From positions 1-22,342 of IMG/VR virus record IMGVR_UViG_3300025286_000158: a DNA stretch of 22,342 bases. One strand, given 5' to 3'. The stretch is from a virus. Made by a program: the position numbers and the translations under genes. A model generated the notes under the pieces. The model did not search any database. It had not been told where the DNA came from and saw only the letters and a program-made list of their open reading frames with translations. How positions within the stretch are numbered: position 1 is the stretch's first letter; every line of letters begins with the position of its first letter. Positions 1 to 5,613 of the stretch are shown piece by piece.

Positions 1-1
1 A

Positions 2-286
2 GATAATCTTAAACATAAAAAGGAAAGAAAAAAACTAAAAGATACTTTTCAAACTGTTTATGGATCAACGCATTTTTCTATAGTAAAAAATAAACCCAAT
101 ACAGAAATAGAATATCTTGAAGACAATGATACTTTTCAAGATACCTACAATAATTATGAAGAAAATTATAATTATACGGGAATAGCACATTTAAAAATGT
201 GGAGATATTATAGAGGTAAAAAATATTATTATTTAATATCTATGCAAGACATTAGCGAACAAGAAGAAAAAGATTTTAAAAAATGA
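2..286 (+). CDS. Hypothetical protein, 5' end cut by window
   Basis: An open frame runs from the window edge to a TGA at 284-286, giving at least 94 residues. Its start lies outside the window. The visible part is lysine-rich at first, then rich in Asp, Asn and Tyr (a run of D, N, Y and E around codons 40-60), and ends in an acidic and lysine tail. There are no cysteines, membrane segments or catalytic motif that I can recognise. Its stop overlaps the next start (ATGA, 283-286), the tight coupling seen throughout this cluster. Function is unknown. The frame is supported by continuous openness and by the coupled downstream start. Confidence 0.6.
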   Translation, partial: DNLKHKKERKKLKDTFQTVYGSTHFSIVKNKPNTEIEYLEDNDTFQDTYNNYEENYNYTGIAHLKMWRYYRGKKYYYLISMQDISEQEEKDFKK

Positions 287-450
287 AAAAAGATGAAATT
301 AAATTACTGTGGAGGGGAAACAAAATACCCTGTGAAGATTGTAAAGTTGTATTTAAAAACAGATTTGGCAAAGAATATACAGTGGAAATATCCAGATTGG
401 TTAGAGTATTTAATAATAATATTTGGCAACACACGAAAAGTGTAAAATGA
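283..450 (+). CDS. Small hypothetical protein, 55 aa
   Basis: The ATG at 283 overlaps the preceding stop by 4 bases, and the TGA is at 448-450. The product is a short basic protein with one Cys-x-x-Cys pair (residues 17 and 20) in a KIPCEDC context, followed by a beta-type stretch. A single CxxC is not enough to call a zinc site. It is part of a plus-strand chain of mini-genes (2-1701) in which each start overlaps the previous stop, which suggests translational coupling. Function is unknown. Confidence 0.5.
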   Translation: MKKDEIKLLWRGNKIPCEDCKVVFKNRFGKEYTVEISRLVRVFNNNIWQHTKSVK

Positions 451-656
451 ACGATGAAACAAAACAACTAATAGAAGAACTTAAGGTCTATCGTGATGAT
501 ATGGTTGCCAGGAACTACCCATTTCAAACCATTAGTGACATCATTACTAAATGGGAAGTGAAGAAAGATTTCTTAGAAGAAACTGAGAAAGAAGGGAGGA
601 AACTCAATGACAGTTACCAAGAATCAGTCAGACAAGCAAAAAGCAGAAAAGAATAA
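447..656 (+). CDS. Small charged hypothetical protein, 69 aa
   Basis: I chose the ATG at 447 because it overlaps the previous stop (ATGA). A longer reading from a TTG at 423 would overlap the upstream gene more and has no better ribosome site. The protein is mostly helical and highly charged, with a likely coiled coil towards its C-terminus (rich in E, K and R). No domain is recognised. It overlaps the next gene by 50 bases, so one of the two could be a minor product, but the next gene has the stronger ribosome site. Confidence 0.5.
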   Translation: MNDETKQLIEELKVYRDDMVARNYPFQTISDIITKWEVKKDFLEETEKEGRKLNDSYQESVRQAKSRKE

Positions 657-786
657 TTGGGGAGGAGCAAGAGAAGAGTGTCTGGTAATTAAAAAACACG
701 CCGATAAGTGGTGTAAAGATAATGGCTATCCTGTTCGTAAACGAAAGAGAACAAGGTATCATACTGCTAATTTTATTTTACCGTGA
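607..786 (+). CDS. Small basic hypothetical protein, 59 aa
   Basis: The ATG at 607 is preceded by a strong GGGAGG ribosome-binding site about 8 bases upstream (593-598), which supports a real start despite the 50-base overlap with the previous ORF. The product is basic, with a NWGGAREE stretch early, a central region holding two cysteines, and an Arg/Lys-rich stretch near the end (VRKRKRTRYHTAN). The basic tail could bind nucleic acid, but no family is recognised. The stop overlaps the next GTG start (GTGA). Confidence 0.55.
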   Translation: MTVTKNQSDKQKAEKNNWGGAREECLVIKKHADKWCKDNGYPVRKRKRTRYHTANFILP

Positions 787-959
787 ACTGTTGGCATTGC
801 AATACAGAATTAATATGGGGCGGAGACCATAATACTGAAGACAATGAAAACTATGATATTGTCAGTAATCTATCCTGTCCAAAATGTCATGCAGCGGTAG
901 ATGTCTGGCATCCATCTGAAAAATTAATGAAAGAGTACGAGGACTATGAAAAAACCTAA
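783..959 (+). CDS. Small zinc-ribbon-like protein, 58 aa
   Basis: It starts at a GTG overlapping the previous TGA by 4 bases. Two CxxC knuckles (C3/C6 and C32/C35, the latter CPKC) separated by an acidic loop are the layout of a small zinc ribbon. The N-terminal pattern NCWHCNTELIWGGD resembles tiny ribbon proteins I associate with marine phages; this resemblance is from memory and was not searched. The role is unknown; a nucleic-acid or protein adaptor is possible. The C-terminus overlaps the glycosyltransferase start by 14 bases. Confidence 0.6.
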   Translation: MNCWHCNTELIWGGDHNTEDNENYDIVSNLSCPKCHAAVDVWHPSEKLMKEYEDYEKT

Positions 960-1701
960 AATCTACGTGGCTATGCCATGTTTTGATTCGATGAGGGTTG
1001 AAACCTGTGTATCTTTACTAGATACATTTTCAACAATGGGTCGAGCTGGAATTGAATGTAGATTCAAATCAGTTAAATCGTCTCTTGTAACACATGGTAG
1101 GAATTTGTTAACTACGGGATTTCTAGATTCTGAATGTGATTATATGTTGTTCGTTGATGCTGATGTAGAGTTTCCAGCTGAAGCTGTGGCTCGAATGTTG
1201 GTGCCAAAAAAGGACGTAATTATAACTCCTTACAGGTTAAAAGAAACCCCTAATGTTGAGAAATATCCTATTAAGTTTAAGGATTCTAATGATATTAAGA
1301 TATTACCCTGGGGGCTGGTCGAGTTACAGTCTGGTCCTGCTGGATTAATGTTAATTAAAAGAGATGTGTTTATAACGTTGATGAAGGAGAGACCTGAATT
1401 GAAGATAAACTTTGATAAGGCAACGAGGGCCAAGATGAATAAAGAGATAGGCTCCACTAATGATGCCATAGATAAATATATGTACAACTTCTGGGATACG
1501 ACTTTTAGGTTAGATACTGGTGAGTGGAAGGGTGAGGACATGGCGTTCTGCGAACTATGCACCGAGGCTGGTATACCAATATACGCGAACATTGAATCAT
1601 GGACCACGCATCACGGATCATGGGGCTTCAATGGCAAGTTTGGTGATACTCTGATCAGGTCTGTTTCCCCTGACAATTATGTCAAGAATAAGGCAGAATA
1701 G
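946..1701 (+). CDS. Glycosyltransferase, GT-A / family 2-like
   Basis: This 251-residue protein carries the signatures of a nucleotide-sugar glycosyltransferase with a GT-A fold. The N-terminal strand reads IYVAMPCFD. A hydrophobic strand ends in a DAD metal/nucleotide motif (residues 71-73, LFVDADVEF). A QSGPAGLMLIKRDVF segment lies near 128-142. An acidic GEDMAFC motif (196-202) could hold the catalytic base, and a THHGSWGF motif follows at 221-228. Phage enzymes of this kind may modify DNA bases, virion proteins or host surface sugars; nothing here tells which. The ATG at 946 has a GAGG site 4 bases upstream. It is the largest gene of the leftmost cluster and is followed by a 292-bp gap, so it probably ends the operon. 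The family assignment is confident; the acceptor is unknown. Confidence 0.82.
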   Translation: MKKPKIYVAMPCFDSMRVETCVSLLDTFSTMGRAGIECRFKSVKSSLVTHGRNLLTTGFLDSECDYMLFVDADVEFPAEAVARMLVPKKDVIITPYRLKETPNVEKYPIKFKDSNDIKILPWGLVELQSGPAGLMLIKRDVFITLMKERPELKINFDKATRAKMNKEIGSTNDAIDKYMYNFWDTTFRLDTGEWKGEDMAFCELCTEAGIPIYANIESWTTHHGSWGFNGKFGDTLIRSVSPDNYVKNKAE

Positions 1702-1993
1702 TGTTCAAAATAAAGCAAATGACAGGTTCTGTATATGTATGGTAAAAAAAATAAAAATAAAAATAAAAACTACTCTAGAAAAAGTGTCTTTTGTGTCATT
1801 TTGATTATAAGTGTTGGTATACAACAATAATGATTGCCAAATTGTTAAAATAAAAAGTGTCATGTGACAGATTATATTGTCACTTAAGGCATAATCTCAG
1901 ATTGCCCGCGCGCGAAGCGATTCATTTTCATAGAAAAACTGATTTTTTTACCATACATATACAGAAAATTTAAGAGGTTAAAAAAATAAGATA
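1702..1993. other. Gene-free interval with regulatory-looking dyads
   Basis: This gap lies between the glycosyltransferase and the next plus-strand ORFs. It contains the 24-bp inverted repeat and a cluster of TGTCA/TGACA half-sites around a minus-strand TATAAT (1871-1876), but no convincing -35 box at 16-18 bp. Only a 14-codon ORF opens at 1701. I see no tRNA and no T-tailed terminator stem. Confidence 0.5.
1727..1966. repeat. Perfect 24-bp inverted repeat pair around 192 bp
   Basis: The arms at 1727-1750 and 1943-1966 are exact reverse complements over 24 bases (core CTGTATATGTATGGTA followed by seven A). The 192 bp between them has no convincing gene. They hold an ATAAAA triplet repeat (1751-1768), several TGTCA half-sites (1794-1798, 1858-1862, 1878-1882) with an opposing TGACA (1865-1869), an AGATTAT / ATAATCT dyad (1869-1875 and 1891-1897) and a GC patch near 1905-1915. 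No transposase or target duplication flanks the arms. Possible roles are an invertible segment, a long RNA stem, or paired protein-binding sites. Confidence 0.85.
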
Positions 1994-2161
1994 ATGACAG
2001 AGCAGGAGTTTTGGGATAGGTTTAACAGGAAACACAATCCAGGGTACTACTATGCCAAAAAGAAAACCAAAGAAGAGAAAACCGAGAGCGAAGAGAAAAG
2101 TCGTGGAGCCTACTCAACCGAGCGATATACCTTTTCAAAAAGTACGTGTGGAGTGGATTGA
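1994..2161 (+). CDS. Possible small ORF overlapping the next gene
   Basis: The ATG at 1994 follows an AGAGG site (about 14 bases upstream) and opens a 55-residue frame that begins MTEQEFWDRFNRKHNPGYYY and ends inside the next gene in another frame (110-base overlap). The N-terminal part looks protein-like (aromatic and helical). The part after residue 20 is very lysine/glutamate rich because it reads the neighbour's basic codons out of frame. It may be a short leader peptide, a real small gene, or chance. Confidence is low. Confidence 0.3.
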   Translation: MTEQEFWDRFNRKHNPGYYYAKKKTKEEKTESEEKSRGAYSTERYTFSKSTCGVD

Positions 2162-2375
2162 CATCCTGAGTGATAGCGGTTGGGCCGATGACAAGCAGTT
2201 TAATAAAATGCAGTTAGCCTTTCCTGTAAATGAGGGCTGGTTGTACTCTAAAGATAAAGATTCAATTAAACTATTTGCTTCTTACGATAAAGATCCATTG
2301 ACTAAAGAAATTACTTTTGGGGATCGGACGATGATTCCTTTGGCTTGTGTAAAGAAGCTGACGAAGGTTCATTAA
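2052..2375 (+). CDS. Hypothetical phage protein, 107 aa, basic N-terminus
   Basis: The first 20 residues are almost all Lys, Arg and Pro, a disordered basic arm. After residue 30 comes an ordered beta-rich segment (VRVEWIDILSDSGWAD, then a C-terminal GDRTMIPLACVKKL). This pattern of EW-D-SDSGW plus a closing IPxxxVKKL resembles a small protein common in marine phages, of unknown function. The ATG at 2052 follows an AGGG 8 bases upstream. The gene runs 65 bases into the 3' end of the minus-strand terminase small subunit, so the two are convergent and overlap tail to tail. Confidence 0.65.
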   Translation: MPKRKPKKRKPRAKRKVVEPTQPSDIPFQKVRVEWIDILSDSGWADDKQFNKMQLAFPVNEGWLYSKDKDSIKLFASYDKDPLTKEITFGDRTMIPLACVKKLTKVH

Positions 2376-2850
2376 CCTCTAATGACTCACCCTCAATTTG
2401 TTTCGCATTTAGAATTGGTGCGTAGTCGTCTAGTATTTTTTTCATTTTTTCTTCCAACTGCTCTTCTGTTAGTTCCTCTAGTTTTCCAGTTTTTATTATT
2501 TTCCTGTCTATATATAGTCCTGCAGCCATACCTCTATTCTTTTCAGCGTTGGTGGCAGCGGAGAAGGCGCCTTTCTTTAAAGCGGCCTCTCTAATCATAC
2601 CTAGTTCTGCGACATGTTTGTCATAGGTAACTTCAAACTTCTTAAGTTTTTCTTCTCTTAACGCTCCAATATATTGTACTACTAGTGGAGACAACCTGGG
2701 GTTTTGTAGCTCTGAAGCTTCAACTTTAGCTCTTTTAGAACTATAACCAGCAGCTATCGCTGCATCTGAGCCTGTGGTCCTACCTTCATTGTATACCAGG
2801 TATTCAGCAAACCTCTTCTGCATTTCTGTCAATCTTTTTGCAACTCCCAT
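2311..2850 (-). CDS. terS: Terminase small subunit
   Basis: This 179-residue protein has the N-terminal terminase small-subunit pattern: residues 7-50 read LTEMQKRFAEYLV, then DAAIAAGYS, then KRAKVEASELQNPRL. This is the helix-turn-helix DNA-recognition layout of the Terminase_2 family. A central helical region (about 60-130) would oligomerise, and the acidic, serine-rich tail (150-179) is probably disordered and could contact TerL. TerS recognises the packaging site on the concatemer and hands it to TerL. Usually terS sits next to terL; here it is about 6.8 kb away on the opposite strand, sharing overlapping promoters with the 2887 gene. The ATG lies about 7 bases from a -10 box, so its mRNA may be leaderless. 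The 3' end overlaps the convergent 2052 gene by 65 bases. Confidence 0.85.
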   Translation of the reverse strand: MGVAKRLTEMQKRFAEYLVYNEGRTTGSDAAIAAGYSSKRAKVEASELQNPRLSPLVVQYIGALREEKLKKFEVTYDKHVAELGMIREAALKKGAFSAATNAEKNRGMAAGLYIDRKIIKTGKLEELTEEQLEEKMKKILDDYAPILNAKQIEGESLEVNEPSSASLHKPKESSSDPQK

Positions 2851-2851
2851 G

Positions 2852-2885
2852 TTGACAATTTAAGGTAACTGTCCTATATTGTCAA
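2852..2885. promoter_or_regulatory. Overlapping symmetric divergent promoters
   Basis: The plus promoter has TTGACA at 2852-2857, a 17-bp spacer and TATATT at 2875-2880. The minus promoter has TTGACA at 2885-2880, a 17-bp spacer and TAAATT at 2862-2857. Each -35 shares one base with the other's -10, and the outer TTGACAAT / ATTGTCAA arms make an 8-bp dyad centred at 2868.5. The start codons (2850 minus, 2887 plus) are equidistant from that centre, each about 7 bases past its -10, so transcripts should begin at or next to the start codon. Confidence 0.7.
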
Positions 2886-2886
2886 T

Positions 2887-3123
2887 ATGAAAGATGATCG
2901 AGGAGAGTTGGATTTAACCAAGCAGATAGAAGAAAAAGATGCGCTCATACAAGAATTACGTATGCGTATTAGAGATATGTTATTAATAAGTGAACAACAT
3001 AGAAGTATATTGGGAGCTGAAATAACTGACAGAAAAAGATTGGAGAAAAAAGTTAGTGACTTAAAAGTACAAATGTCAGAGTATTTAAACGTGCGTACTA
3101 AAGGAGCTGGAAGTGTTAGTTAA
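2887..3123 (+). CDS. Coiled-coil hypothetical protein, 78 aa
   Basis: The product is almost wholly helical. Residues 10-30 (TKQIEEKDALIQELRMRIRD) and 45-70 show heptad spacing of leucine, isoleucine and valine among charged residues, which fits a dimeric coiled coil. No catalytic motif is seen. It is read from the plus side of the overlapping promoter pair shared with terS, with the ATG at the predicted transcription start and no ribosome site upstream, so initiation is probably leaderless. It overlaps the next GTG start by 11 bases. The context, opposite terS, allows a role in early gene control or packaging, but this is guesswork. Confidence 0.6.
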   Translation: MKDDRGELDLTKQIEEKDALIQELRMRIRDMLLISEQHRSILGAEITDRKRLEKKVSDLKVQMSEYLNVRTKGAGSVS

Positions 3124-3343
3124 AGACTTACAACAATTTTTGGGAACATTCACAGACCGACTTAAGGGTAATGCAATTAGTCATGCTAGAATATTTGTTG
3201 AGAAGGATGGTTTCCTTGAAGAGATTAAAAGAATGGAAGTGCAGGAGCATGCTATTATTGGGCAACCAGGTTTGAGGTTAGTTATGAAGACTCAGAAAGA
3301 AAAGAAAATACACATGGACGATAAATTAATTAAACCGTATTAG
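3113..3343 (+). CDS. Hypothetical protein, 76 aa
   Basis: It begins at a GTG (3113) with AAAGGAG about 8 bases upstream inside the previous gene. The protein alternates short helices and strands (DLQQFLGTFTDRL, then ARIFVEKDGFLEEIKRMEV, then GLRLVMKTQ), suggesting a small alpha/beta fold with no cysteines or membrane segment. No family is recognised. It sits between a coiled-coil protein and a VRR-type nuclease gene in a compact plus-strand cluster. Confidence 0.55.
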   Translation: MLVKDLQQFLGTFTDRLKGNAISHARIFVEKDGFLEEIKRMEVQEHAIIGQPGLRLVMKTQKEKKIHMDDKLIKPY

Positions 3344-3345
3344 AA

Positions 3346-3504
3346 ATGAGGAAAATGGAAATAACAGATGAACAAAGAAAGCAACTTTTGGAATATTTAT
3401 CTAAAAGACCTTACGCTGAAGTGTTTACTTTAATTGCTATGTTAGTGTCTCTGAAGCCTAAACCTAATGGCAAAGAGAGAGACAAGGTTACCCCTAAAAA
3501 CTAG
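3346..3504 (+). CDS. Hypothetical protein, 52 aa
   Basis: This small ORF begins MRKMEITDEQRKQLLEYLSK. A helical N-terminus is followed by a hydrophobic patch (EVFTLIAMLVSL) that could be one short helix but is too short to call a membrane span, and a basic tail. An alternative start at ATG 3355 is close behind a GAGGA, but the spacing is very short. The last base is shared with the GTG start of the nuclease gene (TAGTG), which supports coupling. Confidence 0.45.
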   Translation: MRKMEITDEQRKQLLEYLSKRPYAEVFTLIAMLVSLKPKPNGKERDKVTPKN

Positions 3505-3881
3505 TGGGTCCAGAGCAGAAATTATACAAAAAACTTAAAGCTAAAACACCAAAAATTATTTGGAATAGGATTGAAAACCTTAGCATTCCTGGTATGCCTG
3601 ATCTATTGGGCTACAATACTTTTGGCACATTTTTCACAGTTGAACTGAAAGTAACCAAGGGTAGAAAAATTCGATTTTCACCACATCAAATTTCGTTCCA
3701 CGTGACACATCCCAACAACACATTTATCTTAGCCGAGGCCCTCGGTCCGTGTGCCGGGAATCGTTTTCACTTGTACCGTGGTTCATGCATCATGGATCTG
3801 GTGCCGGCCGGCTTGGAGCTTGAAGCTTGTTGCTTGGGGCTTGATGCTTGTAACTTATTATTCGAGAAGCTTGGAGCTTAA
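3504..3881 (+). CDS. VRR-NUC-type nuclease with repeat-derived C-terminus
   Basis: Residues 1-90 fit the VRR-NUC branch of the PD-(D/E)xK nucleases: an early Glu (E4), G30-x-PD (D33), ELK (E47, K49) and a downstream Q62 after a basic stretch. Such enzymes act on flapped or branched DNA, and phage copies are thought to help replication or recombination intermediates; this is family knowledge. It starts at a GTG overlapping the previous stop. From residue 101 onward (nt 3804) the frame runs through a CCGGCCGG palindrome and GCTTGNN heptads, giving a Cys/Leu-rich tail (GLELEACCLGLDACN) unlike any nuclease end. The original stop was probably near there and was replaced by repeat insertion. It ends 4 bases into the convergent 3878 ORF. 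Confidence 0.75.
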   Translation: MGPEQKLYKKLKAKTPKIIWNRIENLSIPGMPDLLGYNTFGTFFTVELKVTKGRKIRFSPHQISFHVTHPNNTFILAEALGPCAGNRFHLYRGSCIMDLVPAGLELEACCLGLDACNLLFEKLGA

Positions 3882-3889
3882 GGCTTGCC
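3804..3889. repeat. CCGGCCGG palindrome plus GCTTGNN heptad array 1
   Basis: A GCCGGCCGGC palindrome (3803-3812) abuts six in-phase heptads starting at 3811 (GCTTG followed by GA, AA, TT, GG, AT, TA), then two degenerate units and three more from 3869, out of phase by 2. It forms the 3' end of the nuclease gene. Confidence 0.85.
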
Positions 3890-4093
3890 CATGAGTCTGA
3901 ATGCAAACTTAGCATAAGACCTTGCTCTAAGTTCACCGTCGCTTGAAGCTTGGACCTTGGCGCTCGGCCGTTCCGGCCGGGATTCTTGTTGCTTGGAGCT
4001 TGTTGCTTGAAGCTTGTCGCTTGCAGCTTGGAGCTTTCTTCTCTCAGCTCTCAACTCTGCGTAATGTTTTGGGTGCCTGAATGTAAATGTCAT
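3878..4093 (-). CDS. 71-aa ORF built largely of heptad repeats
   Basis: The start overlaps the stop of the upstream GP88-like gene by one base (TAATG), which argues for translation. Residues 1-18 (MTFTFRHPKHYAELRAER) and 52-71 (ending YAKFAFRLMGKP) look like unique sequence. Residues 19-51 are encoded by GCTTGNN heptads and a CCGGCCGG element read on the minus strand, giving a seven-residue period (KLQAASD, KLQATSS, KQQESRP). It appears to be a small protein split by insertion of the repeat, which keeps frame because the array has no stops in this frame. Function is unknown. Confidence 0.5.
   Translation of the reverse strand: MTFTFRHPKHYAELRAERRKLQAASDKLQATSSKQQESRPERPSAKVQASSDGELRARSYAKFAFRLMGKP
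3941..4039. repeat. GCTTGNN heptad array 2 with internal CCGGCCGG
   Basis: Heptads from 3941 (GCTTGAA, GCTTGGA, then two degenerate) are followed by CGGCCG (3965-3970) and CCGGCCGG (3973-3980). Seven further in-phase units run from 3984 to 4032 and a decayed one follows. It lies inside the 71-aa minus-strand ORF. Confidence 0.85.
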
Positions 4094-4728
4094 TAGTGTT
4101 TGCTGTAACTAACATTAGCAAATGATTTTGTCCAACACTTCCGACAATTTCTACACTTGCCTCCTTGCTTAGGGGCTGGGCAGCTGGCATTCTTCGTCAC
4201 GACCGATGATGTGTGAGTCCAGGCTGTGGGGGCCGGCCCGTCAATCTTGGATCCTGATAAACGAATAACTAAATTGCTTGGAACTTCTTCAGGATCTGGC
4301 AGGTATGACCGCTCTTGTGTTGGCAGCCAGTGCATGGTGTCAGGTGTTAACCTGCAGACTGTTAAAATTTTTTGCATGTGATCATGAGACTGGACGTCGC
4401 CCGCGTCATGCCATCTAAACCAGCGTTGCCTCTTCACTTGTGCAACCATGGCCGTGACCCAGGAATCATGAACCAGGCTAGCCAGTCTAAAGTACTGAGC
4501 TTTTTTAATTGCTGGGTATCTTGTGTAGTTTCCTTTGAGTGCATAGCAGCCGAAGCACGGTGTGCCTTCAACCTTACGTAGCTTAGAGCCTGTTTGACAC
4601 TCCCATGCTGGGAGGCTGTAGCTCAGGCCAGGCATTTTTTTTGTACGGGTCATTGAGCCCGTTATTTTTTTTGCTTCTTTTACTTTCATACTTTCTAATT
4701 TCATTATACTATTTAATTGTGGCAGCAT
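4093..4728 (-). CDS. GP88-like phage protein (cysteine-rich)
   Basis: This 211-residue protein resembles the phage Gene product 88 (GP88) family as I remember it. A GLSYSLPAWECQTGSKL start region (residues 34-50, C44) leads to TPCFGCYALKG (C58, C61), a WFRWHDAGDVQSHDH motif (103-117), a LPTQERSYLPDP segment, and a C-terminal Cys cluster (C183, C192, C195, C198) likely to bind a metal. Biochemical function is not established to my knowledge. The start is uncertain: ATG 4728 gives an unusual 8-residue leader, and ATG 4704 (MKLESMKVKEAKK) may be the true start; neither has a clear ribosome site. A GGCCGGCC copy (4231-4238) is read in frame near residue 165. It is the third gene of the minus-strand operon. 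Confidence 0.7.
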   Translation of the reverse strand: MLPQLNSIMKLESMKVKEAKKITGSMTRTKKMPGLSYSLPAWECQTGSKLRKVEGTPCFGCYALKGNYTRYPAIKKAQYFRLASLVHDSWVTAMVAQVKRQRWFRWHDAGDVQSHDHMQKILTVCRLTPDTMHWLPTQERSYLPDPEEVPSNLVIRLSGSKIDGPAPTAWTHTSSVVTKNASCPAPKQGGKCRNCRKCWTKSFANVSYSKH

Positions 4729-4733
4729 TAAGG

Positions 4734-4807
4734 CCGGCCGGGAAGCTTGGTGCTTGAAGCTTGCCGCTTGCGGCTTGAAGCTTGGTGCTTGAAGCTTGTT
4801 GCTTTTT
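4734..4807. repeat. CCGGCCGG plus GCTTGNN heptad array 3
   Basis: CCGGCCGG (4734-4741) is followed from 4745 by eight perfectly phased heptads (GCTTG plus GT, AA, CC, CG, AA, GT, AA, TT) and a ninth running into a T tract. This is the cleanest array in the window. It is intergenic, between the 57-aa gene and the GP88-like gene. Confidence 0.9.
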
Positions 4808-4819
4808 TTTATTTTTAAG

Positions 4820-4845
4820 CCGGAACCGCGTGGCCGCGGCTCCGG
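4820..4845. other. GC-rich hairpin, 11-bp stem
   Basis: The arms at 4820-4830 and 4835-4845 pair with a 4-base loop. There is one A/C mismatch on the plus strand, which becomes a G-U pair in minus-strand RNA, so the stem is intact in the transcript of the minus operon. There is no U tail in that direction (A-rich sequence follows), so it is not a standard terminator. It may act as a processing or stability stem between two operon genes. Confidence 0.6.
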
Positions 4846-4856
4846 TATTCCAATGT

Positions 4857-5030
4857 TTAACGGTCATCTTTTTGTTCTATTAAATACTCGTCTTCAACGC
4901 CGTCCAGGCCATCAGCTATCCAGCTGTGATCACCGTCATATTCATAGAATTTCTGATTGCCTTTACTGTCCTCCTTATACAATACTATTTTCCAAATTTT
5001 AGTTGGAATTTCATTCCATTTTTTAGACAT
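4857..5030 (-). CDS. Small hypothetical protein, 57 aa
   Basis: The ATG at 5030 overlaps the stop of the upstream gene (TGATG), and the frame runs to TAA at 4859-4857. The protein starts MSKKWNEIPTKIWKIVLYKE and has a short beta-rich body (KFYEYDGDHSWIADGLDG) with a strongly acidic end. It is small, soluble and without cysteines; no family is recognised. The coupled start and the coherent composition support it as the second gene of the minus-strand operon. Confidence 0.6.
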   Translation of the reverse strand: MSKKWNEIPTKIWKIVLYKEDSKGNQKFYEYDGDHSWIADGLDGVEDEYLIEQKDDR

Positions 5031-5590
5031 CAGTTTGCTTTCTTTTTGGCTGTGCCACCCTGCGTTGCTATGTTGTCAGCTCCAAAGTTTTTAGTTAACA
5101 TTTTTCCAAGTTGGCTGATCATCTTCACTTCAGCGTGTGGTTCGTGTTTGTCTTTGTATTTGATATATTCCTTGTTCATGGTCACTGGCTCAAACTTGGT
5201 ATAATAACAAAAACGACCGCTGTCGTAACCGTCTTTAGTTTTATATGATTTTTGAGTTGATACATGCCAACGATTATCTTTGAAGATATAAATATATTCT
5301 ATAAATATATCTCCTTTCATATAGTCCATGAATATCCACTCATCACGATAGGTTTTAGCCGCCTCTTCTTTTCTGTCCCAGTCACGACCATAAAAACTAC
5401 ACTCGTCTATGGTATCACCTAAATAACTGGCGTCGCCATGTTCAAATAATAGTTCTGCAAGTTCGCGTTTGTTATAATTGTCAACTAGACATTTACCAAC
5501 GCCATAAGGATAACCATCACTATGGACATAGATAACTTTCACCCTCTTAGTCTTTGGGTCTTCTATTGCTATATTACTTCTTGTACTCAT
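5030..5590 (-). CDS. Conserved phage hypothetical protein, 186 aa
   Basis: The N-terminus (MSTRSNIAIED, then VIYVHSDGYPYGVGKCLVDNY, then LFEHGDASYLGD) matches a type of protein I have often seen in phage and bacterial genomes, beginning M(S/A)TRS and carrying a YxHxDGYP motif; function is not known. The middle is rich in Tyr, Asp and Trp with alternating strands, and the tail (150-186) is helical then basic. The start has AAGGA about 9 bases upstream and follows a TTGACA-17-TAGGAT promoter, making it the first gene of a minus operon that continues through 4857, 4093 and 3878. Confidence 0.7.
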   Translation of the reverse strand: MSTRSNIAIEDPKTKRVKVIYVHSDGYPYGVGKCLVDNYNKRELAELLFEHGDASYLGDTIDECSFYGRDWDRKEEAAKTYRDEWIFMDYMKGDIFIEYIYIFKDNRWHVSTQKSYKTKDGYDSGRFCYYTKFEPVTMNKEYIKYKDKHEPHAEVKMISQLGKMLTKNFGADNIATQGGTAKKKAN

Positions 5591-5613
5591 ATTTGTTTTT
5601 CCTTTCTATTTTT

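Noticed and set aside
1727-1966. Insertion sequence or MITE with terminal inverted repeats
   Set aside because: No transposase and no target-site duplication flank the arms, and only one copy is present in the window.
3811-4807. CRISPR array
   Set aside because: The unit is 7 bp, contiguous, with no spacers, no 20-40-bp repeat, and no cas genes nearby.
4820-4845. Intrinsic terminator of the minus operon
   Set aside because: The stem is stable, but the T run lies on the plus-strand upstream side. In the direction of minus transcription an A-rich run follows, which does not terminate.
4372-5204. Plus-strand ORFs across the minus operon
   Set aside because: They are antisense shadows of the GP88-like, 57-aa and 186-aa genes, with no ribosome sites and atypical composition.
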